This document shows, piece after piece, positions 15,826-23,149 of a DNA stretch of 26,451 nucleotides. Each line of letters opens with the position of its first letter. The stretch's first letter is position 1. The notes under the pieces were generated by a model that saw only the letters and a list, made by a program, of their open reading frames with translations, had not been told where the DNA came from and made no database searches. Source of the DNA: CAZDCD01 sp964503885 (GTDB lineage Bacteria; Bacteroidota; Bacteroidia; Bacteroidales; UBA10428); assembly GCA_964503885.1 (NCBI GenBank), contig CAZDCD010000040.1:1-26451 (forward strand), written 5' to 3'. The translations under genes were made by a program, and so were the position numbers.

Positions 15826-16623
15826 ATGAAATCTTCAGGGATTGGTTTAATCATGCTGCTGTTTCTGTTTTCATGCAGCGATGCCGGCAACAAAGAAAAA
15901 CAGGGAGACGGAACAACCATCATCAGTCAGTATTATGAAACGGGTGTGATCAGGCATGAAATCTCGGTAAAAGGGAATGTAAAAGAGGGCATTACAAAAA
16001 ATTACAACCGCCAGGGAAAGCTAATCGCAGAAATAAATTATGTAAACAACATGAAGGACGGGATAACCAAAAATTATTATCCCGGGGACGGTCTGCATTC
16101 AACAATAACCTATAAACAGGACAAGAAAGAGGGAAAGGAAGTCTGGTATTATGAGAACGGAAAGCCATACCGGATTACCTTTTTTAAGGATGACAAGATC
16201 GACGGCATCCAGAAATATTTTTACGAAAACGGAACACTGATGGCTGAATTGCCTTATAAAAAAGGTTTTCCTGGAACCGGACTTAAGGAATATACTGCGG
16301 AGGGAAAGCTTATCATGAAATATCCAACGATTGTTTTTCATGAGATCAACCAGATTGCACTTACAGGCAAATTTATCCTCAATATCTCGCTTTCAAACGG
16401 CTCAAAAAAAGTAAAATTCTATAACGACAACCTCGTCGAAGGCAGGTATATGAGAAAATATATGATTGAATTGCAGGTAAGGGACGGAGTTAGTTCGCTG
16501 ACTTACAATATACCCAGGGGATATGTTAAGATGGAAAAGCTGAATTTCGTTGCAAAATACACCACAAAGTTAGGATTACCATACATTACCCAAAAAACAT
16601 ACAATCTTGCACTCAAGCACTAG
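15826..16623 (+). CDS. Lipoprotein with YwqK/MORN-like repeats
   Basis: A 265-residue lipoprotein with the lipobox LFSC (Cys17). Residues 35-155 hold about five repeats of roughly 22 residues built on 'Y.nG....e..y..gk.dG' (YETGVIRHEI, NRQGKLIAEI, YYENGKPYRI, YFYENGTLMAEL, YTAEGKLIMKY). They belong to the YwqK-type repeat family, sometimes annotated 'YwqK antitoxin'. The C-terminal 90 residues lack repeats and look beta-rich. I see no toxin partner next to it, so the antitoxin label should not be taken literally; a surface-anchored beta scaffold is more likely. It has its own promoter. Its stop codon is 3 nt from the stop of the convergent gene. Confidence 0.8.
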   Translation: MKSSGIGLIMLLFLFSCSDAGNKEKQGDGTTIISQYYETGVIRHEISVKGNVKEGITKNYNRQGKLIAEINYVNNMKDGITKNYYPGDGLHSTITYKQDKKEGKEVWYYENGKPYRITFFKDDKIDGIQKYFYENGTLMAELPYKKGFPGTGLKEYTAEGKLIMKYPTIVFHEINQIALTGKFILNISLSNGSKKVKFYNDNLVEGRYMRKYMIELQVRDGVSSLTYNIPRGYVKMEKLNFVAKYTTKLGLPYITQKTYNLALKH

Positions 16624-16626
16624 GTC

Positions 16627-18183
16627 TTAAAATGAATACTGGCACATGATCAGCTGGTAGTTTCCCGGAGCATATTTAAGCCCACGGGTGATCAGGTTTT
16701 TTGCCTTGGATGTATTTCCTTTTTTGAAATAACAGACACTTGCAGATGTATAGGCTTCGCCCACAGCATCCTGGAGCACTTCAATGCTGCTGTCGGCTTC
16801 ACATATCGATTCGAATTTAACCAGGTAAGCATCGCCTTTGACAGCCTGGTCAGTGCTAAAGCTTTGGTAAGCTCCCATAAGATAGGCATGGAGGAGCAGC
16901 TTTCTGAATAAGGCATTGGTATGCAAATCTCTGTATTTTCCATAATAATTCTCAACAGTTCTTACTGCTTGAAGAGGTTCAGTATTTTCAAGTACTGCAG
17001 CGAGCGATTGAACAAATGCCGCCTGTGCATCTGAATTTTCCGGTTTAACCTTGTAAGCATTCGCAAAACACTCATGGGCATCACGGGGTTTCCCCCTCAA
17101 TATCAGAAACCTGCCTCGTTCAAAATAGTACACAAAATCAATTTCCTTTTTGCATTCTATATCCGTAATTTTTTCAGAAAGATAACGGTAAGTGCTGTCA
17201 TAATATTCGAGATTGCTCCGGTTTATCAGGTGATAGTTGGTGATCCTTATAAATTCATTCCTTATGTTTTCGGTCTTTATCCCGTAGTTTTTAAACCGCG
17301 TTAATTTTGCCAGGTAATTAATATAGACCGGTTCTGTATAATACTGATCGTTCAGCATTTCAGTGAGGGTTGTAAGCATAAGGAACCGTATTTTTTCTGA
17401 AGGATAAAACAGGTATGCTTTCTCAAACTCATCATATCCCTCTTTCAGGTTTTTATCCATAAGCTTGTATGACCCCTGGTTTAAATACTGCAAACCAAGT
17501 AGCTCCCTGAGATATATGTCATTATCAGGGTAAAAATGACTGTTGAAGATATCCTCCGGGGACGTGTTTTGTGCCTCATCTTCGGAAATGATCTTATTTT
17601 TCTGCAAATACTCAACGAAAGACGCCTTGCTTCGCTGATCATAGGAATAATACCCGGTAACCGGATCGGTTGCTTCTATCCTGATGCCCTGGATGCTGGG
17701 GTAAGCCACCAGGTAAACATGTACAGGCGTTTCCTTTACAACAAAGGGTATGCCCATGTCCTTCAGGAGAATGGCATACAATGCCGAAGCTGTCACACAA
17801 TTGAAGTTGCCATTGGAAAATATTTCTCCGAATTCCGTCTTCAACTCATATTTCTTAAAATACGCATCATGCACTGATTGAAATAATAGCTTTATTTTCT
17901 TTTTTTCATTTGAAGACTTAAACTTCGTCGTGTTAATTTTCCGGTAAAACGTATTGTAATTATTGCGGATTTGTTGATAATTCCCGGCGCCGGTACTGCC
18001 GGATGCTGCGATAAACAAGGCCAGGTAATCGGGATTGTCTGAATGAAAAAAATCGTACACCGCATCTCTTTCAAAAGCCGAATTGTAGGATAATTCATTG
18101 AGTGTGAAAAGGGTGTCAGTATCCTGTCCATAGAGGCTGTGAACAAGAAACAACAAAATGACCTGAATAAGGTAGTTTTTCAT
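16627..18183 (-). CDS. Secreted protein with transglutaminase-like core and TPR-like C-terminus
   Basis: A 518-residue exported protein with a signal peptide ending at SLYGQ (20). Residues 110-180 resemble a transglutaminase/papain-like core: Cys129 at the start of a helix (FNCVTASALYAILLKDMGI), His155 in ETPVHVYLVAYP, and Asp173 in EATDPVTGY, in the C-H-D order of that superfamily. From about 225 onward helical pairs look like TPR units, for example FERGRFLILRGKPRDAHECFANAYKVKPEN and SVCYFKKGNTSKAKNLITRGLKYAPGN. This suggests a periplasmic cysteine protease-like or peptide-binding protein. I cannot name a substrate. It lies 53 nt downstream of rsgA on the same strand. Confidence 0.72.
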   Translation of the reverse strand: MKNYLIQVILLFLVHSLYGQDTDTLFTLNELSYNSAFERDAVYDFFHSDNPDYLALFIAASGSTGAGNYQQIRNNYNTFYRKINTTKFKSSNEKKKIKLLFQSVHDAYFKKYELKTEFGEIFSNGNFNCVTASALYAILLKDMGIPFVVKETPVHVYLVAYPSIQGIRIEATDPVTGYYSYDQRSKASFVEYLQKNKIISEDEAQNTSPEDIFNSHFYPDNDIYLRELLGLQYLNQGSYKLMDKNLKEGYDEFEKAYLFYPSEKIRFLMLTTLTEMLNDQYYTEPVYINYLAKLTRFKNYGIKTENIRNEFIRITNYHLINRSNLEYYDSTYRYLSEKITDIECKKEIDFVYYFERGRFLILRGKPRDAHECFANAYKVKPENSDAQAAFVQSLAAVLENTEPLQAVRTVENYYGKYRDLHTNALFRKLLLHAYLMGAYQSFSTDQAVKGDAYLVKFESICEADSSIEVLQDAVGEAYTSASVCYFKKGNTSKAKNLITRGLKYAPGNYQLIMCQYSF

Positions 18184-18236
18184 GATGAACAGCTAGATTA
18201 CAACTGGTTATACTCGCAAACACGATAAATTGTTTC

Positions 18237-19313
18237 CTAAAGGCCGGTTGATTTTCTGTTTTTTGCAACTGATTTGTAAAGTTTTCCCAGGTCTTTATCT
18301 TTTTTTCTTTTCTCTGCAATGCTTGAACTCAGATGCCATGCTTCACGGCTGAGCTTATTGTAATTTTCAAGCGCTCCGCGATCAAGTTGTCCGGCTTCAA
18401 TTGCCTGTTTTACAGCACATCCCGGTTCCCCGGAATGGCTGCAATCGGCAAACCGACAATTTGCAGCGATACGTGTCAGTTGTCTGAAGGTGTTTTCAAT
18501 ACCCACATCCGATTCAGTTATCCCAAGCTCACGCATACCGGGAGTATCAATAAGTATTGGTCCGTTGTCAAGAACGATCAGTTCACGGCGTGAAGTGGTA
18601 TGCTTTCCTTTCCCGGTACTTTTGCTGATTTCGTTTGTTTTTAACCTGTGCCGATTCGTCAGGGCGTTTATCAGGGTAGTTTTACCTACACCTGAGGATC
18701 CCAGAAAGCAGTATGTTTTTCGGGCCTCAAGGAATGCTTTAAACACCGGGATACCCGAATGGCAGTATGTACTGATTGCAAAAACTGCGATACCAGGATG
18801 CCTTTTTTCAATAAGGCTGATTTTCCCGCTGAGCTCCGCACTTCCAACCAGATCGGTTTTGCTCAGGATGATTGACGGGATTACATTTCCTGAATGGGCG
18901 ACAGATATATACCTGTCTAGCCTGTTCAGGTTAAAATTAGAATCTGCCGATTGCATGATAAATGCAACATCGATATTGGCGGCAATGAGTTGTTTATCAC
19001 CCGGGGAACTGGCTGATTTTCTTTCCAGAAATGATTTTCGGGGCAGAACCTTATGGATGATCGCCTGTTGCTGAGCGTACTCAATCATCAGCACAAAGTC
19101 ACCTACAGCAGGATAATCCTGTCTTTCAAATGAAGCATAACGCATCTTGCCCGTTATCTCAGCTTCGAATTCAGCGGAGTCAGAGCATACCACATACCTT
19201 TCCCTGTGTTCTTCAATAACTCTTCCCACCGAATAATCTTGCGATAAAGGTTCATGGAAATTGCAGTTTTCCATGAAGTGAAGGTCAAATCCTAAAAATT
19301 CAAGGGTATTCAT
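18237..19313 (-). CDS. rsgA: Ribosome biogenesis GTPase RsgA
   Basis: A 358-residue circularly permuted GTPase that checks 30S subunit maturation. The order is an N-terminal OB-fold region (to about 100), the G4-like SKTD (151-154) before the P-loop GSSGVGKT (205-212), G3 DTPG (256-259), then a zinc-binding knuckle with Cys286, Cys291, His293 and Cys299. G4 reads SKTD rather than NKxD, seen in the longer of the RsgA-type paralogues in some bacteria, so another copy may exist elsewhere in the genome. I start at ATG 19313 (MNTLEFLGFDLHF). The longer frame adds 68 Cys-rich residues that overlap yccF. yccF precedes it by 26 nt. Confidence 0.93.
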   Translation of the reverse strand: MNTLEFLGFDLHFMENCNFHEPLSQDYSVGRVIEEHRERYVVCSDSAEFEAEITGKMRYASFERQDYPAVGDFVLMIEYAQQQAIIHKVLPRKSFLERKSASSPGDKQLIAANIDVAFIMQSADSNFNLNRLDRYISVAHSGNVIPSIILSKTDLVGSAELSGKISLIEKRHPGIAVFAISTYCHSGIPVFKAFLEARKTYCFLGSSGVGKTTLINALTNRHRLKTNEISKSTGKGKHTTSRRELIVLDNGPILIDTPGMRELGITESDVGIENTFRQLTRIAANCRFADCSHSGEPGCAVKQAIEAGQLDRGALENYNKLSREAWHLSSSIAEKRKKDKDLGKLYKSVAKNRKSTGL

Positions 19314-19339
19314 AGTATAAAAAAATTTGATCCGCCGGA

Positions 19340-19711
19340 TTATACCAGCTCTTTCCCAAATGGACTGATGGCCAGGGAAACCATCTTCATATGCTGAATA
19401 GCGAAAGGGATCCCGATAATGGTCGCACCGCAGATAAAGGCAAAGACCACATGTACAATAACAATGGCTAAACCTCCGGTTATCAGCCAGATAATATTCA
19501 GGATAAGTACAAGACAACCCTCAGACTGTTCTCTGGTCCGAATTTTCCTGCCAAAAGGTGCTAACGACAAAATTGCAAGTTTGAACTTCTGTAGGCCCAG
19601 GGGTAAGCCTATTATGGTAAGGCATAGTGCAATACCGCCAAATGCATAACCGAAAAACAAAAAAATACCGCCACCCAGAAAGATCCACAATATATTTCCC
19701 AGTAAGCTCAT
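19340..19711 (-). CDS. yccF: YccF domain membrane protein
   Basis: A 123-residue inner-membrane protein of the YccF (DUF307) family, function unknown. It is an internal duplication: residues 5-54 (GNILWIFLGGG to LSLAPFG) and 71-119 (LNIIWLITGGL to VSLAISPFG) share the pattern N-IW---GG, TIIG-P and the closing SPFG/APFG. I start at ATG 19711 (MSLLGNILWIFLGGG), the usual family start. The longer frame to 19879 would overlap the divergent gene. It leads a minus-strand unit with rsgA. Confidence 0.9.
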   Translation of the reverse strand: MSLLGNILWIFLGGGIFLFFGYAFGGIALCLTIIGLPLGLQKFKLAILSLAPFGRKIRTREQSEGCLVLILNIIWLITGGLAIVIVHVVFAFICGATIIGIPFAIQHMKMVSLAISPFGKELV

Positions 19712-19735
19712 ATCGTCAGTATAGTCAAGATTGGG

Positions 19736-19743
19736 TAAATATA
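19736..19743 (-). promoter_or_regulatory. Predicted -7 element for yccF-rsgA
   Basis: The minus strand reads TATATTTA, one mismatch from TAnnTTTG, 24 nt upstream of the yccF ATG. A divergent -7 box lies only 13 nt away, so the two promoters are nearly superimposed. Confidence 0.35.
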
Positions 19744-19756
19744 CTAATGATTTCCG

Positions 19757-19764
19757 TAAATTTG
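19757..19764 (+). promoter_or_regulatory. Predicted -7 element for the TIGR02757 gene
   Basis: TAAATTTG is an exact TAnnTTTG match. It would start transcription near 19768-19771, giving a leader of about 13-16 nt to ATG 19784, or none to ATG 19772. A TTG lies 23 nt upstream, longer than the usual 19. Confidence 0.45.
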
Positions 19765-19783
19765 CAGGCAAATGGTAAACGGA

Positions 19784-20551
19784 ATGAATGACCTTGAGGT
19801 AAAAGAGTTTCTTGACGAAAAATACGACCGGTTTAACCGGGCTGAATTTATCGTTTCCGATCCGGTTTGTGTGCCCCATTCGTTCGCTGATCCAAGGAAT
19901 ATCGAAATAGCAGCATTCCTCACGGCTACTATTTCCTGGGGTCAGCGCAAGACTATTATACAGAATGCCTGGCTTTTACTGAAGATGATGGGGAATGACC
20001 CCTACGATTTTATAATGCATGCTGCCGAAGATGAGTGTAAGGCCTTATCGGGATTTACCCACAGGACGTTCAATGGCATCGATACGATGTTCTTTATCAA
20101 AGCATTGAAAAATATTTATATACACTATGGCGGATTGAAAGGGGTATTTGAGCATCTTTACATGTATCACAGAAATATTCGGGATGCACTGACCGGTTTC
20201 AGAAGCATTTTTTTTGAGATTCCGTTTCCGCCGCATGCACAAAAACATGTTGCCGATGTGAGCAAAAATGCCTCAGCCAAGAGGTTGAATATGTTTCTGC
20301 GGTGGATGGTTCGAAAAGATGACCGGGGTGTGGATTTCGGCCTATGGCCGGGAATACCGGCATCTGCGCTCTACATGCCTCTCGACGTGCATACCGGCAA
20401 TACAGCCCGTAAACTCGGACTGCTGAAAAGGAGACAGAACGACTGGCAGGCTGTGGAAGAGTTGACCCATAAAGTAAGGGGTTTTGATGCAGATGATCCT
20501 GTTAAATATGATTTTGCGCTGTTTGGCCTCGGAGCTATTGAAGATTTCTGA
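19784..20551 (+). CDS. TIGR02757 (DUF2400) family protein
   Basis: A 255-residue protein of a conserved family with no proven function. The family signature RLNMFLRWMVRKDD followed by GVDFGLW lies at about 167-188. The next segment LDVHTGNTARKLGLL (200-214), then VEEL and DDPVKYDFALFGLG, resembles the LDTHV-R-ANRLGL region of HhH-GPD DNA glycosylases, where the Asp (here Asp201) is catalytic. The early segment IAAFLTATISWGQRKTI also fits an HhH-type helical domain. This is my inference, not an established assignment. I prefer ATG 19784 (MNDLEVKEFLDEK) to ATG 19772, four codons upstream, because it gives a leader behind the promoter box. trmN6 follows after 70 nt. Confidence 0.88.
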   Translation: MNDLEVKEFLDEKYDRFNRAEFIVSDPVCVPHSFADPRNIEIAAFLTATISWGQRKTIIQNAWLLLKMMGNDPYDFIMHAAEDECKALSGFTHRTFNGIDTMFFIKALKNIYIHYGGLKGVFEHLYMYHRNIRDALTGFRSIFFEIPFPPHAQKHVADVSKNASAKRLNMFLRWMVRKDDRGVDFGLWPGIPASALYMPLDVHTGNTARKLGLLKRRQNDWQAVEELTHKVRGFDADDPVKYDFALFGLGAIEDF

Positions 20552-20621
20552 TAGGCGATGAATAAGTATACGGATGCAAGACTGACAAAAGATAGCATGA
20601 CCTGAATTACCTGTTTTGTAT

Positions 20622-21335
20622 ATGCCAAATCCATATTTTCATTTCAAGCAGTTCACTATTTACCACGATAAGTGTGCGATGAAGGTCGGTACCGACGGAG
20701 TGCTGCTCGGTGCCTGGGTATCCGTTGAAAATACTGAAGCTATCCTCGATATCGGAACGGGCACAGGGCTCAATAGCATTATGCTGGCCCAGCGATGCAG
20801 TGCCCGTATCGATGCGCTGGAAATCGATCATGAGGCATGTCTGCAGGCTGAAGAAAACATCAGGAACTGTCCGTGGAGCGAAAGGATAAATCTTATTGAG
20901 TCGTCGGTACAGGATTATTCAAGACTGACCCGGGAAAAATATGACCTCATTATCTCCAATCCACCTTTCTTTCAGGATTCATTTCTGCCCGGAAACCGGT
21001 CAAGGGCCATTGCCCGGCATCACGAATCACTTCCGCCTGCAGATCTCGTCCGTTGCGCCGCGTCGATGATAACAGACCGGGGCAGGTTTGCTGTGATCAT
21101 ACCCTATAGTTCACTCGAATCTTATACCCGGTTGCTGAACGAACATACACTTTATGTTAATGACCTGGTATACATCAGGCCAAATCCGGTAAGGGAAATC
21201 ATCCGGGTGATGATGATGACTTCATTTGAAAGGAGATCGCTGACAGTAAAAAGCATAGCTATTGATACCGGCAAACACCATGAACATACCCGGGAGTATA
21301 TTGAACTTACACGGGAGTTTTACCTGGCGTTTTAA
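20622..21335 (+). CDS. trmN6: tRNA1(Val) (adenine-37-N6)-methyltransferase
   Basis: A 237-residue SAM-dependent methyltransferase of the TrmN6/YfiC family, which methylates A37 of tRNA1-Val. Landmarks are KVGTDGVLLGAW (21-32), SAM motif I LDIGTGTGLNSIML (42-55), the acidic residue in ALEIDH, and the adenine-N6 catalytic motif NPPF (113-116). Length suits the family. I start at ATG 20622 (MPNPYFHFKQF); the longer frame uses a TTG two codons earlier. It probably belongs to the same transcript as the preceding gene. Its TAA shares the palindrome TTAA with the stop of the convergent acetyltransferase gene. Confidence 0.93.
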   Translation: MPNPYFHFKQFTIYHDKCAMKVGTDGVLLGAWVSVENTEAILDIGTGTGLNSIMLAQRCSARIDALEIDHEACLQAEENIRNCPWSERINLIESSVQDYSRLTREKYDLIISNPPFFQDSFLPGNRSRAIARHHESLPPADLVRCAASMITDRGRFAVIIPYSSLESYTRLLNEHTLYVNDLVYIRPNPVREIIRVMMMTSFERRSLTVKSIAIDTGKHHEHTREYIELTREFYLAF

Positions 21336-22123
21336 GTTTTCAATTTCCGAACCTTCCTGGCGATGATTTTATGAATTTTCGTATAGGAAGGCGGCGGACC
21401 CATATTCACACTTTTGCGACCGACGAACAATGCGTCGGAGTATCCGTATTTTCTGATCTCATCCTTACCGAAGGTTTGAATTGTAGTAAATTCCACCTTA
21501 TCCCCGAATACGGCTGAAGCTCTTTTTGCCCGTTCGTGCACGATATTCATGGCAGGACATCCGCCGTTTATGAAGGAGGTAACCTTCACCTTACCTGTGG
21601 TTTGTTCCGGCGAAAACTTTTTTTGACTGATCCATTTCGGGGCCACGGCATCTCCGGCGAATTTCTTCCAGAGTAAAACACGCATGCCTTGTTTATCGGC
21701 TTTAACATAACCCTGCTTCCTGAACCAGGAAGCCCGCATAAATACCGGAATTGACAGTCCCCATACAACCAGCCCTTTCGCACCCAGAGCTTTTACATCT
21801 TCCTCCGCAGCCTTAATAAGAGCTTTGCCCATGCCCTGCTTTCTGAAATCACCGCGTCCCTGCTTGTAGCCGTGCACCCAGATACAACTTACAAAATACA
21901 AATCATTGCCTTCGGCATTTGAATACTCTACCGGAACATACTGGATCATGCCTCCAACTACGCCATTATCGTTTTCGGCAAGCTTAACCCGCAGGCCATG
22001 ATCCTTCATTTTCTCATACCAGCATGCTTTGTGATCACCTGATTCTTTTATCTCGTCCGACCAGTCTTCAAGGCATTTGAAAAAGATCGGGTTGTCGTTT
22101 TCGGTTAAATCTCTGGTTTTCAT
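21332..22123 (-). CDS. GNAT acetyltransferase fused to YoaP-like domain
   Basis: A 263-residue two-domain protein. Residues 1-155 form a GNAT fold with the acetyl-CoA loop RKQGMGKAL (94-102). Residues 178-260 match a YoaP-like C-terminal module: KVKVTSFINGGCPAMN with Cys189-Pro190 at the start of a helix, then EFTTIQTFGKDEIRKYG and the VNMGPPPSY turn. The module looks thioredoxin-like, but with a single Cys in the CPxM position it cannot form the usual disulfide. The substrate is unknown. It is 12 nt downstream of a PaaX-type regulator on the same strand, which probably controls it. Confidence 0.82.
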   Translation of the reverse strand: MKTRDLTENDNPIFFKCLEDWSDEIKESGDHKACWYEKMKDHGLRVKLAENDNGVVGGMIQYVPVEYSNAEGNDLYFVSCIWVHGYKQGRGDFRKQGMGKALIKAAEEDVKALGAKGLVVWGLSIPVFMRASWFRKQGYVKADKQGMRVLLWKKFAGDAVAPKWISQKKFSPEQTTGKVKVTSFINGGCPAMNIVHERAKRASAVFGDKVEFTTIQTFGKDEIRKYGYSDALFVGRKSVNMGPPPSYTKIHKIIARKVRKLKT

Positions 22124-22135
22124 TATATATTGTTT

Positions 22136-22915
22136 TTAGTAGACTATTTTTTGCCAGAAAGGTTCCGAAAGCCTTGTGGTTTCAAGGTCCCATTCATTGA
22201 ACATCTTTCTGAGCCCTTTCCCTGGCCAGTTTTCCGGGAGGAACCTCCGGGGCAGAAGCGGATCCTTTGACAAAAGATTCATCATCTGGTCGCCTGTAAC
22301 CATTTTTTCAGCAAATACCTCTTCGGGTGACATGGTTTGCAAGATAGCCATCTTTTGTGCAACTGATTTCATGATCGTGACGAACTCGCCGGAAATGGCC
22401 TCGATGTTCCAGAGACTGCACACCAGTTCCTGACGAAGATCGTGTGAGAAGGAAAACTCAATAAGCTCAATCTGCGCCGAATCGAGGTTATGTCTGAATG
22501 CCAGTTCTATTTTCTCCTGCATGTTTTTCGGCCTGATCCAGAACCCCGGAAACCGGATGGCAAAGCGGTAATACGCAAGCTTTTTTTTCAGGTAATATCT
22601 TTCCCTGCTGCTGTTTACCGGCAGTGAAAACAACAAACCCCACCAACTGCCGTTCCAGCCTTTCCAATGTGGCGGATTAAGGCTCATTCCTGTGTTCCGG
22701 TAAACTTCCCTTCCCCGTTCCCCAAATGAGTAAAAAGCATTTCGCCCGTCCCTCCTGATCTGCACATAGTCTCTTCCGGCTAATCTTGACAAACCTGTCC
22801 TGAGTGAATTTTCACTTATCCTGAACGGACCCGTAAGGTAATGCAGATCGGCATAGGAATACTCTTCCTTCGCCATTGCAGCCATAATGCCAAAAATCAA
22901 CCCTGTACTATTCAT
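22136..22915 (-). CDS. PaaX family transcriptional regulator
   Basis: A 259-residue regulator. The N-terminal winged helix has the PaaX pattern SLRTGLSRLAGRDYV (38-51), then RRDGRNAFYSFGERG. The central part has the characteristic W-G-W---LFSLP (87-99) followed by a basic run, and the C-terminus has DPLLP and LPENWPG. PaaX of E. coli senses phenylacetyl-CoA and represses the paa catabolic genes, but none is in this window, so the ligand here is unknown. It is followed 12 nt later by the GNAT-YoaP gene. A 9-bp inverted repeat covers its presumed promoter, which suggests autorepression. Confidence 0.82.
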   Translation of the reverse strand: MNSTGLIFGIMAAMAKEEYSYADLHYLTGPFRISENSLRTGLSRLAGRDYVQIRRDGRNAFYSFGERGREVYRNTGMSLNPPHWKGWNGSWWGLLFSLPVNSSRERYYLKKKLAYYRFAIRFPGFWIRPKNMQEKIELAFRHNLDSAQIELIEFSFSHDLRQELVCSLWNIEAISGEFVTIMKSVAQKMAILQTMSPEEVFAEKMVTGDQMMNLLSKDPLLPRRFLPENWPGKGLRKMFNEWDLETTRLSEPFWQKIVY

Positions 22916-22919
22916 GCGA

Positions 22920-22965
22920 TAAATATATTACAATATTTTTAATTAGAGAAAAAAAATGTAATATA
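22920..22965 (-). promoter_or_regulatory. Candidate promoter and operator of the PaaX-type gene
   Basis: TATATTACA (22924-22932) and TGTAATATA (22957-22965) are a perfect 9-bp inverted repeat separated by 24 nt, with centres 33 bp (about three helical turns) apart. On the minus strand a TATATTTA box (22927-22920) overlaps the proximal half-site and ends 4 nt before the ATG, so the mRNA would be nearly leaderless if this box is used. Confidence 0.45.
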
Positions 22966-23060
22966 ATTTGAATTATTCATTCCTACGGGCACTGACAACC
23001 GGACTTGTTCATTGTTGAAAATGTTGTTTGAAAAAGGTTCAAATCATTTTAGGGTCAACG

Positions 23061-23091
23061 TTTGCACTTTCTTCATATTCCACTAATTTAG
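23061..23091 (+). promoter_or_regulatory. Predicted Bacteroidota promoter for mutS
   Basis: TTTG (23061-23064), exactly 19 nt of spacer, then TAATTTAG (23084-23091), one mismatch from TAnnTTTG. This is the best-spaced promoter in the window. Transcription would begin near 23097, about 16 nt before the TTG start of mutS. Confidence 0.6.
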
Positions 23092-23101
23092 GCAGAATAA
23101 A

Positions 23102-23149
23102 ATGAACCGGTCTTGGTTGAAAAGGAAAGGTTTGCAGAAACTCCGCTGA
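23102..23149 (+). other. Mini-ORF overlapping the mutS start
   Basis: A 15-codon frame (ATG 23102, TGA 23147-23149) lies out of frame with mutS and covers its TTG start. Its TGA overlaps the ATG of mutS codon 13 (TGATG). It may be chance, or a translational-coupling device. The peptide is basic and unlikely to matter itself. Confidence 0.3.

Noticed and set aside
15826..16623. A toxin-antitoxin locus because of the YwqK similarity
   Set aside because: The protein is a lipoprotein and no toxin-like gene is adjacent; the family label is historical.
19314..19517. Cys/Tyr-rich 68-residue extension of RsgA
   Set aside because: It runs through yccF in another frame and is unlike RsgA N-termini.
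19712..19879. 56-residue extension of YccF
   Set aside because: It overlaps the divergent promoter region and the TIGR02757 gene; the family starts at the hydrophobic MSLLGN segment.
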